The notes beneath the pieces are model-generated. The model was not told the origin of the DNA and did not search any database. It saw only the letters and a list, made by a program, of their open reading frames with translations. A DNA stretch of 64,000 nucleotides, taken from contig NZ_CP061721.1 of the NCBI RefSeq assembly GCF_014764445.1, positions 4,298,310 to 4,362,309 of the forward strand, read 5' to 3'. Position 1 is the stretch's first letter. Every line of letters starts with the position of its first letter. Below, in pieces: positions 24,842-33,365 of the stretch. The DNA is from Pseudarthrobacter sp. BIM B-2242 (lineage in GTDB: Bacteria; Actinomycetota; Actinomycetes; Actinomycetales; Micrococcaceae). The translations under genes and the position numbers were made by a program.

Positions 24842-24934
24842 CCGCCAACGAAACTCCCACCATTTTTCCATCCACTCAGCCCAGGACTTTCCCGTAAGAA
24901 GGGCCAATTGAGGACCACCTTTTCAGCACACGAG

Positions 24935-24967
24935 ATGACCGCGACCAAGAAAGTTGGTGCCCCATGA
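24935..24967 (+). CDS. Possible 10-codon leader peptide upstream of the DegT gene
   Basis: ATG ACC ... CCA TGA encodes MTATKKVGAP; its stop overlaps the DegT ATG in the sequence ATGA. The Shine-Dalgarno is weak for both. Coupled translation is possible, but a chance overlap is not excluded. Confidence 0.25.
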   Translation: MTATKKVGAP

Positions 24968-26130
24968 CGGCGGAGATCGTCCTTGCCCGGATCAGCCTCG
25001 TGAAGCCGTGGTTCGGGGATGAGGAAGCCACGGCCCTGGCCGAAGTGGTTGCCTCCGGCCACGTAGGGAAGGGGCCCAAGGTCAAGGAGTTCGAGGCCGG
25101 TTTCAGTGCCGCGCAGGACTTGCGCTATGCCATTGCAACATCCAGTTGCACGGCTGCGCTTCACCTTGCGCTCGTGGCTGCGGGCATAGGTCCGGGTGAC
25201 GACGTGGTGGTTCCGTCGCTGTCCTTCATAGCCACCGCCAACGCAGTAACCTACGTAGGCGCGCGGCCGGTGTTCTGCGACGTCGATCCGGCCACGGGTA
25301 ACGTCACGGCCGAGACCATTCATGCGGCGCTCACACTGGATACCCGTGCCGTCCTTGTTGTTGACCAGTGCGGCGTGCCGGTGGACCTTGATCCCATCCG
25401 GGAACTCTGTGACCGCCACGAGATCACCGTGATCGAGGATGCCGCGGCCGCTGTTGGTTCCCTTTACAAGGGCCGGCCTGTCGGCAGCGGCGCGGACCTG
25501 ACCGTCTGGTCTTTCCACTCCAACAACGTCATCACCACAGGTGAGGGGGGCATGCTCACCACACACCGGGCGGATTGGGCGGCGCGGGCCCGTATGCTCC
25601 GGGAGCATTCCAAAGGCCCCACCCCGACCGACGGGCACGAGTCGGTCAAGCCCCGCCCGGATGTCTATCTGGAGATCGGATTCAACTATCTGATGACGGA
25701 CCTGCAGGCCGCGGTGGGGGTCGTACAGCTGCGCCGGCTTGCGCAGGTGGTGTCCCGGCGACGCGAGATCGCCGCGATGTATGCTGCCGGACTGACCGGA
25801 CTGAAGGGCCTGCGCCTGGTGGCAGACCCGCCCTACGGCACCACCAACTTCCAGTCCTTCTGGGTTGAGGTCCTGCCCGGTTTCGCCACCAGCCGCGAAG
25901 GGCTGCTCTCCCGTCTTTCCGACGCCGGCATCTCGGCCACCCGTGGCATCATGGCGGCCCACCGGCAACCGGCTTACCGTTGGCGTGACACCGGCGGCGC
26001 GCGGCTGCAGCACACAGAACGGCTGACTGACAGCACAGTCATCCTTCCGATGTTTCACGAGCTGGATACGGTCAGCATCAAGCGCATTATCAACACTATC
26101 CAGACCGCCGGCGACTGGAGTGGCAGGTGA
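24964..26130 (+). CDS. DegT/DnrJ/EryC1/StrS family protein lacking the PLP lysine
   Basis: 388 aa, aspartate-aminotransferase fold of the sugar-aminotransferase family: ATSSCTAALHLALVAAGIGPGD (phosphate region), VPSLSFIATANAVTYVGA, VIEDAAAAVG and SFHSNNVITTGEGGML. In active sugar aminotransferases the last motif is SFxxxKxxTTGEGG, whose Lys forms the internal aldimine with PLP; here that residue is Asn188 (codon AAC at 25525-25527). The usual Gln of EDxxQ is Ala too. The pyridine-binding Asp is kept. So it probably cannot transaminate; it may be a dehydratase-type, regulatory or decayed form. It overlaps the acyltransferase gene by 4 bases, so the two are co-translated. The reading frame itself is intact. 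Confidence 0.85.
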   Translation: MTAEIVLARISLVKPWFGDEEATALAEVVASGHVGKGPKVKEFEAGFSAAQDLRYAIATSSCTAALHLALVAAGIGPGDDVVVPSLSFIATANAVTYVGARPVFCDVDPATGNVTAETIHAALTLDTRAVLVVDQCGVPVDLDPIRELCDRHEITVIEDAAAAVGSLYKGRPVGSGADLTVWSFHSNNVITTGEGGMLTTHRADWAARARMLREHSKGPTPTDGHESVKPRPDVYLEIGFNYLMTDLQAAVGVVQLRRLAQVVSRRREIAAMYAAGLTGLKGLRLVADPPYGTTNFQSFWVEVLPGFATSREGLLSRLSDAGISATRGIMAAHRQPAYRWRDTGGARLQHTERLTDSTVILPMFHELDTVSIKRIINTIQTAGDWSGR

Positions 26131-26786
26131 GTGAACTTATCCTGATTGCCGCCAGCGGGCTGGCCCGGGAAGTCTTGGCGATGGTGCGGAGCAGCGGTCA
26201 ATACGACGTCGTAGGGCTGCTTGATGATGACAAGGAAATGGCAGGACTAACCGTGGACGGTGCGCCGGTCCTCGGAACCATCGACGACGCCCCCGCCTAC
26301 TTGCACGCCTTCGTCCTGGTCTGTCTCAACTCCGGCAAATCACGTGAAAAAGTGGTGGAGCGGCTCACGGCCCTGGGACTCCACGAGGCGCGGTACGCGA
26401 CTGCGATAGATCCGTCTGTGGAGTGCCCGGAGGGGTGCCGGATTGGCCGGGGCAGCATCCTCATGCGCAATGTGACGCTGACAGCCTCCGTCACGCTCGG
26501 CTCACATGTGGTGGCGATGCCGTCCGTAACGTTCACGCACGACGACGACGTGGCGGACTTCGCGACGTTCGACGCCGGGGTATCGCTGGGCGGCGGAGTC
26601 CGGATTGGCCGGTCAGCCTACCTGGGGATGAATTCCAGTGTCCGCGAAGGGACATCGGTGGGAGCCTACGCGACCGTGGGCATGGGTGCTGCGGTCCTCA
26701 GCAACGTGCCTGACGGCGAAACCTGGGTCGGCGTCCCGGCCCGCGGAATTGACCACGAACCCTCCCGTTACGGGCAGGGTCGCTGA
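26127..26786 (+). CDS. Left-handed beta-helix sugar O/N-acyltransferase (PglD/NeuD-like)
   Basis: 219 aa, GTG start overlapping the DegT stop (GTGA). The N-terminal half is a Rossmann-like sugar-nucleotide domain (LILIAASGLAREVLAMV, then VVGLLDDD), and residues about 95-205 are hexapeptide repeats of a left-handed beta helix ending WVGVPAR. His138 in FTHDDDVADF occupies the place of the catalytic His in PglD. Such enzymes acetylate the amino group made by a DegT aminotransferase on UDP-sugars. Here the acyltransferase keeps its His while the partner has lost its Lys. No glycosyltransferase is next to it. Confidence 0.85.
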   Translation: MSELILIAASGLAREVLAMVRSSGQYDVVGLLDDDKEMAGLTVDGAPVLGTIDDAPAYLHAFVLVCLNSGKSREKVVERLTALGLHEARYATAIDPSVECPEGCRIGRGSILMRNVTLTASVTLGSHVVAMPSVTFTHDDDVADFATFDAGVSLGGGVRIGRSAYLGMNSSVREGTSVGAYATVGMGAAVLSNVPDGETWVGVPARGIDHEPSRYGQGR

Positions 26787-26831
26787 GGTTGCCCCGGTCG
26801 GGGGCCACGGAGCCGGTAACCCGGCAGGAGC

Positions 26832-28169
26832 CTACGCCGCAGTCCGGAAAAACAGCTCAGTTACCGTGGCAAGCCGGTACGGGTCCTCCACACCGCAGAG
26901 TTCGCGCGCGGAGTGCATGGAGAGCAGCGGCACTCCGACGTCGACCGTGCGGATTCCCAGGCGCGTGGCGGTCAGCGGCCCGATGGTGGAGCCGCAGGGC
27001 ATCACGTTGTTGGACACAAATTCCTGGTAAGGCACACCGGCCTCACCGCAGAGCCGTGCCCAGAAAGCGGCGCCGGTGGCATCGGTGGCATACCGCTGGT
27101 TGGCGTTGATCTTCAGCAGCGGGCCGCCGTTCAGGACGGGGTGGTTGGCCGGATCGTGCCGTTCGGGGTAGTTGGGGTGGACGGCGTGGCCCGCATCAGC
27201 GGAAACGCAGAACGACGCCGCCAGCGCCTGCCGCCGCTGGCTCACCGTGGCGCCGAGGCCGTCGGAGATCCGCACCAGCACGTCTTCGAGGATGGGCCCG
27301 CAGGCTCCCGATCGGGAGTTGGAGCCGATTTCCTCGTGGTCGAAGGCTGCCAGGACGGCGATCGGCGCACCCGCGCCCGTGACGCCGTCGGATCCCCCGC
27401 CGTCGGAAGAGGCAGCAGCAGCGTGCGCGATCAGCGCCGCCAGCCCGGCATGCGTCGCGGAAAGGTTATCCAGCCGCCCGGACGCGAAGAACTCACTGCC
27501 GGCCCCGAAAACCGCCGGCGGCTGCGTGTCCGCAATAACGACGTCGTACCCGCCGATCTCCGCAGCGTGCACCGCAGTTCCGCCCGGCACATGGGACGCC
27601 AGAACAGCCAGCAGGTCGAAATCGGCCGGGTTGCCCAGGCCCCACACAGGGTTCATGTGCCGCTGCTTGTCCAGCGTGAGGCCGTCGTTCACGGCGCGGT
27701 CCAGGTGGATGGCCAGCTGCGGAAAGCGGAGCATGGGGCCGGTGGCCGTGAGGTGCTCGGTTCCGTCCAGCATGACAAGCCGGCCGGCCAGCTGCAGCTC
27801 GCGGTCCAGCCAGGAGTTCAGGAGCGGGCCGCCGTAGATTTCGACGCCGGCCTGCAGCCAGCCCAACGCACCCGTGGTGGGCTTGGGCTTGAGCTTGAAG
27901 GACGGCGAATCCGTGTGCGCCCCCAGGATGTTGAACCCGGTGGTGGGCCCCGCGTTCTCCGGTATCACCCAGGCGATCAGCGCACCGTCGCGGACCAGGT
28001 AGAAGGCGCCTGCCCCGCCGGTCCAGGGCTCCCGCTCATCCAGGCCGGTGAACCCCGCTTCGTCGAGCCGGCGTGCCGCTTCGTGGACGGCGTGGAAGCT
28101 CGACGGCGATGCGCTGACGTACGCGCCGAGGTCCTGGATGTGGTCTGCGGCGGCGGAAGGTGAAGGCAT
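26832..28169 (-). CDS. M18 family aminopeptidase
   Basis: 445 aa from the ATG at 28169. M18 features: FNILGAHTDSPSFKLKP (zinc His/Asp), FFASGRLDNLSATHAGL (bridging Asp), AAFDHEEIGSNSRSGACGP (Glu pair) and LLSMHSARELCGVEDPYRL (C-terminal His ligand). These are cobalt/zinc aminopeptidases preferring acidic N-terminal residues, cytoplasmic. The start is followed by a standard N-terminal region DHIQDLGAYVSASPSSFHAV. Convergent with the acyltransferase gene with 45 bases between stops. Confidence 0.93.
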   Translation of the reverse strand: MPSPSAAADHIQDLGAYVSASPSSFHAVHEAARRLDEAGFTGLDEREPWTGGAGAFYLVRDGALIAWVIPENAGPTTGFNILGAHTDSPSFKLKPKPTTGALGWLQAGVEIYGGPLLNSWLDRELQLAGRLVMLDGTEHLTATGPMLRFPQLAIHLDRAVNDGLTLDKQRHMNPVWGLGNPADFDLLAVLASHVPGGTAVHAAEIGGYDVVIADTQPPAVFGAGSEFFASGRLDNLSATHAGLAALIAHAAAASSDGGGSDGVTGAGAPIAVLAAFDHEEIGSNSRSGACGPILEDVLVRISDGLGATVSQRRQALAASFCVSADAGHAVHPNYPERHDPANHPVLNGGPLLKINANQRYATDATGAAFWARLCGEAGVPYQEFVSNNVMPCGSTIGPLTATRLGIRTVDVGVPLLSMHSARELCGVEDPYRLATVTELFFRTAA

Positions 28170-28232
28170 GGTTCCGAGTCTAACGCCGCGTCCGCCGGCG
28201 AACCCCGCAGCCTGCAACCACAGCGTGCCCGC

Positions 28233-29138
28233 CTACAGCGTGACGTTCAGTCCAGCCGTGTAGCCCGTGGTGGCGGAGCCAGTCATCGTGGCGAGCTGGT
28301 AGATCCCGCCGTCGTCCCGGAAGACGTTGTCATTCTGCAGCGTGGTCCGCTTCATGTTGGCGACGCTGTCCTCGTATCCCGGCGTGGCGTAGACGTCGTC
28401 GCAGGCGGCCTTGGTCAGTGCGATCTGTGACACCGCGAGCACCTGTCCGGCCGCGGTGGCGTTGCTCATGGACTCGAACACTTCGAAGTGGATGTGCGGC
28501 CAGCGTCCGGAATAGGCGCCCGGGAAGATGGAGATGAAAGTGACCTGGCCGTTGGCGTCGGCTTCCTGCACTCCGCGGAGGTAGTTTTCGTTGGACAGTC
28601 CTGAATCGTAGAGCGAATACCGTCCCTCGCGGTCACAATGCCAGGCGTAGACGGCGGCCCCGGCCAGCGGAACACAGCCGTTGGCGTTGTCCAGCAGGGT
28701 CAGGGTGAAGGTCAGCGGCACGCCCCCGGCTTTGGCGCTGCCGGTGCCGAAACTTGCGGTGATGTCCTGCCGCACCACCCCGGAGGCGGCCAGGACGTTG
28801 GGCCCGTTCGATCCGTCGCCAGGGAACGGACCCGCCGTCTCCTCCGGAATCTCCACGCCGCACTCGGCGATCGCGCGGGTGAGCGTCGGGGACGCGGTGG
28901 GCGACGCCGTCGTGCTGGCTGCGGCGGATGCGGTAGCACTTCCGGTGACGGTCGACGTCGGTGTGCCGGCTGTGGTGCCCGACCCGCCGCTTCCCGACCC
29001 TCCTGGCGTGCACGCGGCCAGCGCCGCTGCCGCGCCGCCGGCGCCGAAAAACATTCCGAGCGACCGCCGGCTCATGAGGGTGGAGAGGTCAAACTCGAGG
29101 CCGCGGTCATGGTTGGGGTGGGGAACGTGGTTGCTCAT
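28233..29138 (-). CDS. Intradiol ring-cleavage dioxygenase-like lipoprotein
   Basis: 301 aa from the ATG at 29138. A cytoplasmic 25-residue lead is followed by a Tat-like MSRRSLGMFFGAGG segment ending in AALAAC, then a Ser/Thr/Ala-rich linker (about residues 50-90) and the dioxygenase core: EIPEETAGPFPGDG, AVYAWHCDREGRYSLY, IFPGAYSGRWPHIHFEVF. Tyr and His residues in the last two segments fit the Fe(III) ligands of catechol dioxygenases. It is probably exported folded by Tat and tethered outside. The aromatic substrate is not deducible. Confidence 0.85.
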   Translation of the reverse strand: MSNHVPHPNHDRGLEFDLSTLMSRRSLGMFFGAGGAAAALAACTPGGSGSGGSGTTAGTPTSTVTGSATASAAASTTASPTASPTLTRAIAECGVEIPEETAGPFPGDGSNGPNVLAASGVVRQDITASFGTGSAKAGGVPLTFTLTLLDNANGCVPLAGAAVYAWHCDREGRYSLYDSGLSNENYLRGVQEADANGQVTFISIFPGAYSGRWPHIHFEVFESMSNATAAGQVLAVSQIALTKAACDDVYATPGYEDSVANMKRTTLQNDNVFRDDGGIYQLATMTGSATTGYTAGLNVTL

Positions 29139-29232
29139 GGTTCTATCCAACCTGCCGCCCCTGTCGATTGCATAGGGCGGGGCTGTGCGGACGCTGTGCC
29201 TCGGCCGGCCGCGCGCGAGTTAAACAGCCGAG

Positions 29233-29922
29233 TCAGTAGTCAGGGTTGCTCGGGACCACCAGGCCGGTCTCGTAGGCGTAAACCACGGCCTGCACACGGT
29301 CCCGCAGGTGGAGTTTCGTGAGGATCCGGCGGACGTGGGTCTTCACGGTGGCTTCCGACAGGAAATACCGGTGCGCAATCTCAGCGTTGGACAGGCCCTC
29401 AGCCATTGCTTCGAGCATCTCGGTTTCGCGCGGGGTCAGTTCTTCCAGCAAAGGATCGCGGGGCGTGGAGGCGGCGGGCCTCGCAGCGCCCCGGACGTAT
29501 GTCTCGAGCAGCCGCTGGGTCACCCGCGGGGCCACCACGGCATCCCCGCTGGCCACCACCCGGACGGCCTGGATCAGCTCCGCCGGCGCCACATCCTTGA
29601 GCAGGAACGCGGAGGCCCCCGCCTGGAGCCCGGCGAACGCGTATTCATCCACATCGAAGGTGGTGAGGATGATGACCCGTGCGGACGCCCCGGCGGCAGT
29701 GATGGCACGGGTCGCCTCGATACCGTCCAGCACCGGCATCCGGACGTCCATCAGCACCACGTCAGGCGCGAGGTCCCGCACCTGCCGGACCGCTTCGGCG
29801 CCGTCGGACGCTTCCCCCACAATGCTGAGGTCATCCTCCCCTTCCAGGATGAGGCGGAACCCCATTCGCAGTAACGGCTGGTCATCCACCAGCAGGACGG
29901 TGATCGTTTGGGTCTCAGTCAT
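29233..29922 (-). CDS. NarL/LuxR-type response regulator
   Basis: 229 aa. Receiver domain with the acidic pocket VDDQP (Asp13-14), phosphoacceptor Asp59 in VVLMDVRMPVLDG, Thr in IILTTFD and Lys in FLLKDV; LuxR helix-turn-helix at residues about 160-220 (LTPRETEMLEAMAEGLSNAEIA...TVKTHVRRILTKL). Partner of the histidine kinase immediately upstream (4-base overlap). The same operon encodes an ABC exporter, which is the probable output or sensor partner. Confidence 0.95.
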   Translation of the reverse strand: MTETQTITVLLVDDQPLLRMGFRLILEGEDDLSIVGEASDGAEAVRQVRDLAPDVVLMDVRMPVLDGIEATRAITAAGASARVIILTTFDVDEYAFAGLQAGASAFLLKDVAPAELIQAVRVVASGDAVVAPRVTQRLLETYVRGAARPAASTPRDPLLEELTPRETEMLEAMAEGLSNAEIAHRYFLSEATVKTHVRRILTKLHLRDRVQAVVYAYETGLVVPSNPDY

Positions 29923-31274
29923 GCTCTGCCTTGCAGTTGGGGAACGTGGCGGGATTCCGGAGTGTCGTCGCCCGGCCAGCTCAGGACGGCCCGCACGCGC
30001 CAGCCGCGGCCGCTCCGCCCGGCCTCCACGGTGCCGGCGTAGATGCGTGCCCGTTCCGCCATGCCCGCCAGGCCCTGGCCCGTCCCGGTTCCGACCGGAC
30101 CCTGGTGCCCGGAACCCGGACCGCCTCCGTCGGCGGTGCCCGGCCCCCCAACCCCTGCGCCGTCGTCGAGCACTTCAATGGTCACGGCGGAACCGTCGCG
30201 GACGATGCTCACATCCACCCGCCCCAGGGACCGGCCGTAGCGGAGCACGTTGGTCAGCGACTCCTGCACAATCCGGTACACGGTCAGCTGGAACGCTGGG
30301 TCGTTGGGCAGCGCGGGCCCTGTGTGGGAATAGTGGAGGGGCAGGCCGGCGGTGCGGAAGCCTTCCAGGAGCTTCGCCAGGCTGTCGCCGGATGCGAGGG
30401 GCTGCAGCGGCATGGTTCCGGCGTCGTCCCGGAGGACACCCAGGACACGGCGCATGTCCGCCAGTGCGGTCCGGCCGGTCCGCGACAGTTCGCCGAGCAC
30501 CTCGCCGGCGCGGTCGGGACTTTTCCGGACCACGACGGCGGCACCGTCGGAGAGGCTGACCATCACCGTCAGGGAGTGGGCCACGACGTCGTGCATCTCG
30601 CGGGCGATCCGGTTCCGTTCGGTGACCGAAGCCAGGCTGGCGGTCCGCGCCGCCCACGCCGCGATTTCCTGCTCATGCTCCCGCCGCTGCCGCACGGAAA
30701 TGCCGATCCCGGTGGCGATGACGTTGGAGAGGGCAATGGTGGCGCCCGTGGCGATGCTCGTCAGGAGGTGGAAGTCGCCGGGATTATTGGCCTCAACGTG
30801 GAGGAAGGAATTCTCCATGGGGCCCACGGCGGCCAGGAGGTACAGGAGGGCAAGCGGTGCGGTTGCCGCGGCCATGGCCACCAGGGCGAACCGGCGCGTG
30901 TGCACCACCGCCACGGCGTACAGCGAGAACCACAGCCCGGCCGAGACGTTGGAGCCCCACGGGTGCAGGAGTGTGACCGCGACCTCCATCACCGCTACAA
31001 ACGCGGCCACTGCCACCGAATGGGTACGCCGGAAAAACAGCGCTCCCGCCACGGCACCCAGGAGGGCAGCCGCCAGCCAGGCGCCCTTCATGACGGCGTC
31101 CGCCACGGTGGGGGCCACCAGCAGGATGTAGCTTCCGGCGACCACGGCATCCATCACGCGGGGATGCTGGTAGAGATACCGCCGGAACCGGCCACGGCGC
31201 TTGGCCGTGAGCTCGGCAAAGGACGCGTGGGCCAGTCCGGCCGACGCGTCCCTTGCCTGTACCGCTTCAGTCAT
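29919..31274 (-). CDS. Sensor histidine kinase (HisKA_3)
   Basis: 451 aa. Residues 40-195 have several membrane helices with only short outside loops, an intramembrane-sensing layout; the DHp helix carries His228 in REMHDVVAHSLTVMVS, the HisKA_3 box, and the HATPase domain has NVLRYGRSL and a Gly-rich stretch (GGPGTADGGGPGSG) before GLAGMAERA. It phosphorylates the response regulator encoded next (overlap 4 bases). With the ABC genes upstream the four form one operon, like bacitracin- or lantibiotic-sensing modules. Confidence 0.93.
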   Translation of the reverse strand: MTEAVQARDASAGLAHASFAELTAKRRGRFRRYLYQHPRVMDAVVAGSYILLVAPTVADAVMKGAWLAAALLGAVAGALFFRRTHSVAVAAFVAVMEVAVTLLHPWGSNVSAGLWFSLYAVAVVHTRRFALVAMAAATAPLALLYLLAAVGPMENSFLHVEANNPGDFHLLTSIATGATIALSNVIATGIGISVRQRREHEQEIAAWAARTASLASVTERNRIAREMHDVVAHSLTVMVSLSDGAAVVVRKSPDRAGEVLGELSRTGRTALADMRRVLGVLRDDAGTMPLQPLASGDSLAKLLEGFRTAGLPLHYSHTGPALPNDPAFQLTVYRIVQESLTNVLRYGRSLGRVDVSIVRDGSAVTIEVLDDGAGVGGPGTADGGGPGSGHQGPVGTGTGQGLAGMAERARIYAGTVEAGRSGRGWRVRAVLSWPGDDTPESRHVPQLQGRA

Positions 31275-31294
31275 GCTTTGAGCCTGATTTCAGC

Positions 31295-32191
31295 TCACAC
31301 ATCGCGTTTCTTGATCACGATCATGGCCGGCACAAGGAACAGCAGAACGTAGCCCAGGAAGACCAGGCCGCCCTGCCAGGGGTCAATGACGCCGTCCGTG
31401 TGGCCGATGGAGAGGAACCGTCCGCCGGCGTCGCTGGGGATGTACTGGGGGACGTACTTCCAGAAGTCGCCGGGGATGAGCGTCAGGAAGCTCGCCGCGA
31501 TGGACAGGACGAAGAACAGGCCCACCAGCACGGTGATGCCGCCGGCGGAGTTGCGCAGCAGCGCCCCCAGGGAGAGGCCGATCAGTGCCACACCGGCAAC
31601 GTAGAGCCCGCCCGTGAAGACGCTGTACAGCACCCCTTCCGTGGACCAGTCAAGGTCGAATCCAAGCCCCTGGAATACCGGCATGGCGATCAGGAAGGTG
31701 GCCACGGCGGCGATGGTGGTGATGACGTAGGAAATCACCGCGAGGATGATCGCCTTTGCCACGAACGCGGGCGTACGGCGCGGCACGGCGTTCATGGTGG
31801 AGCGGATCATCCCGGTGGCGTATTCCGAGGAAATGAACAGGACAGCCAGCGAACCCAGCACCAGGATGCCGATCTGCAGGCCCGCGTTGGGTAGGTTGTA
31901 CAGGTCAAAGCCGGATCCGGGCGGGAAGGACTCCGCCATCATTTCCGGCGTCATGGTCTGGCCGGCTTCCCGCGCCTGCCGGGACATTTCGTCCAGGAAG
32001 GTGAAGCGGATGAGGACGGCAAGGGCACCGACGCCGACAATCGCCAGCAGGGTCAGCAGCAGCAGGATGCGGGTGGACATCAGGGACCACAGCTTGATCC
32101 ATTCGGAGCGCAGCACGCCTGTGAAAGTCACGCCTTTGGTACCGGCGGTGGAACGGACCCGGGAAGTCTGGGTATCAGTCATGGTGGTCAT
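31295..32191 (-). CDS. ABC-2 family transporter permease
   Basis: 298 aa. N-terminal cytoplasmic segment (TFTGVLRSEWIKLWSL), then six membrane helices with a large periplasmic loop (residues about 55-95) after helix 1. ABC-2 permeases of this type pair with a single ATPase to export peptides, drugs or lipids. The ATPase gene ends 5 bases upstream; the histidine kinase gene follows. Confidence 0.88.
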   Translation of the reverse strand: MTTMTDTQTSRVRSTAGTKGVTFTGVLRSEWIKLWSLMSTRILLLLTLLAIVGVGALAVLIRFTFLDEMSRQAREAGQTMTPEMMAESFPPGSGFDLYNLPNAGLQIGILVLGSLAVLFISSEYATGMIRSTMNAVPRRTPAFVAKAIILAVISYVITTIAAVATFLIAMPVFQGLGFDLDWSTEGVLYSVFTGGLYVAGVALIGLSLGALLRNSAGGITVLVGLFFVLSIAASFLTLIPGDFWKYVPQYIPSDAGGRFLSIGHTDGVIDPWQGGLVFLGYVLLFLVPAMIVIKKRDV

Positions 32192-32196
32192 GGTCC

Positions 32197-33183
32197 TTAC
32201 TTTCCTGCCGTTGCGGGGGCTGTTTCGGGTGCTGAGGCCGGCGATGCAACCGATGCAGGCGCGCCCGCAGGTCCGCCGGTCAGGTGCGAGTGGTATTCCA
32301 CTTCGTCCTTGGTGAGGTCGAAGTAGGCGTCTTCCAGGGACGAGTGCTGCGGGGTGAGTTCATAGACCAGAACGCGGTTTTCCAGGGCTACCTGGGCGAT
32401 CTGACGGGAATCCAGGCCAGTCACTTCCAGGGTTTCCTGCTCGTTCTGGTCCACAGTGACGCCGTTGCCGGCCAGCAGCGCGGCGAGGTGGGTGGCGGCC
32501 GATGTCCGCACCAGGGTCCGGACCTGGCGTGTACCGGCGATGATTTCCTGCACGGGAGCGTCGGCAATGATCCTGCCGCGGCCGATCACGATCAGGTGGT
32601 CCGCTGTCTGCGCCATTTCGCTCATCAGGTGGGAGGACAGGAAGATCGTCTTTCCCTGGTTGGCGAGGTAGCGGACCAGGTTGCGGACCCACAGGACGCC
32701 TTCGGGATCGAGGCCATTGACAGGCTCATCGAGGATCAGGGTCTGCGGATCCCCCAGGAGCGCGGCCGCAATGCCCAGGCGCTGTCCCATGCCCAGTGAG
32801 AATCCGCCGGCCTTCTTCTTGGCGACGGCTTCCAGCCCGGTCATTTCGATGACTTCATGGACGCGGGCTGTGGGAATGTTGTGGGTGGCTGCCATGGCGC
32901 GCAGGTGGTTGTAGGCGCTGCGGCTGGTGTGGACCGCCTTGGCGTCCAGCAGTGCACCCACCTCATGCAGGGGCGCCCTGTGGTCCGCGTACGGCAGCCC
33001 GTTCACAGTGACCGAGCCCGACGTCGGCCGGTCCAGTCCCATGATCATGCGCATCGTGGTGGATTTGCCGGCGCCGTTCGGGCCAAGAAAGCCCGTCACC
33101 TGCCCTGCGTTGACGGTGAAGCTGACGCCGTCAACGGCCGTTTTGCTGCCATAGACCTTGCTCAGGCCTGTTGCCTCAATCAT
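32197..33183 (-). CDS. ABC transporter ATP-binding protein
   Basis: 328 aa. Walker A GPNGAGKST (residues 34-42), signature SLGMGQRLGIA (the Q-loop-side variant of LSGGQ common in this exporter family), Walker B TLILDEPVNGLDPEG, H-loop LSSHLMSEM. The last 90 residues form the C-terminal domain found in drug-exporter ATPases, ending in an Ala/Pro-rich tail. It is the first gene of the ATPase-permease-kinase-regulator operon; GAAGGA precedes the ATG. Upstream lie four phased TCAGGG repeats. Confidence 0.92.
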   Translation of the reverse strand: MIEATGLSKVYGSKTAVDGVSFTVNAGQVTGFLGPNGAGKSTTMRMIMGLDRPTSGSVTVNGLPYADHRAPLHEVGALLDAKAVHTSRSAYNHLRAMAATHNIPTARVHEVIEMTGLEAVAKKKAGGFSLGMGQRLGIAAALLGDPQTLILDEPVNGLDPEGVLWVRNLVRYLANQGKTIFLSSHLMSEMAQTADHLIVIGRGRIIADAPVQEIIAGTRQVRTLVRTSAATHLAALLAGNGVTVDQNEQETLEVTGLDSRQIAQVALENRVLVYELTPQHSSLEDAYFDLTKDEVEYHSHLTGGPAGAPASVASPASAPETAPATAGK

Positions 33184-33282
33184 GGAGTGTTCCTTCGAAC
33201 AGCAGCCAAGGGGCTGCGGGATGCTCGGACATTTGGTGTGTACGCTCCACGCTACCGACGGCCATCGCCGATTTCGCCTGTC

Positions 33283-33332
33283 TCAGGGATGATTCAGGGG
33301 CGAATCAGGGTAATCCGGACGGATGATCAGGG
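33283..33332 (-). promoter_or_regulatory. Phased TCAGGG (CCCTGA) repeats upstream of the ABC/two-component operon
   Basis: TCAGGG occurs at 33283-33288, 33294-33299, 33305-33310 and 33327-33332, i.e. at 11, 11 and 22 bp, one or two turns of DNA apart, so all lie on one face of the helix. They begin about 100 bases upstream of the ABC ATPase start. That is a natural place for binding by the operon's own NarL-type regulator. The regulator link is inferred. Confidence 0.55.
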
Positions 33333-33365
33333 ATCACTCCGGTGTGCAGGCCTGGTCAGCCGGAT

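Noticed and set aside
26340..26347. TCACGTGA inside the acyltransferase gene as a parS
   Set aside because: Only the central 8-10 bases match; the outer bases of the 16-mer do not.
26913..28163. Long plus-strand frame opposite the aminopeptidase
   Set aside because: Shadow of the M18 gene, which has all metal ligands.
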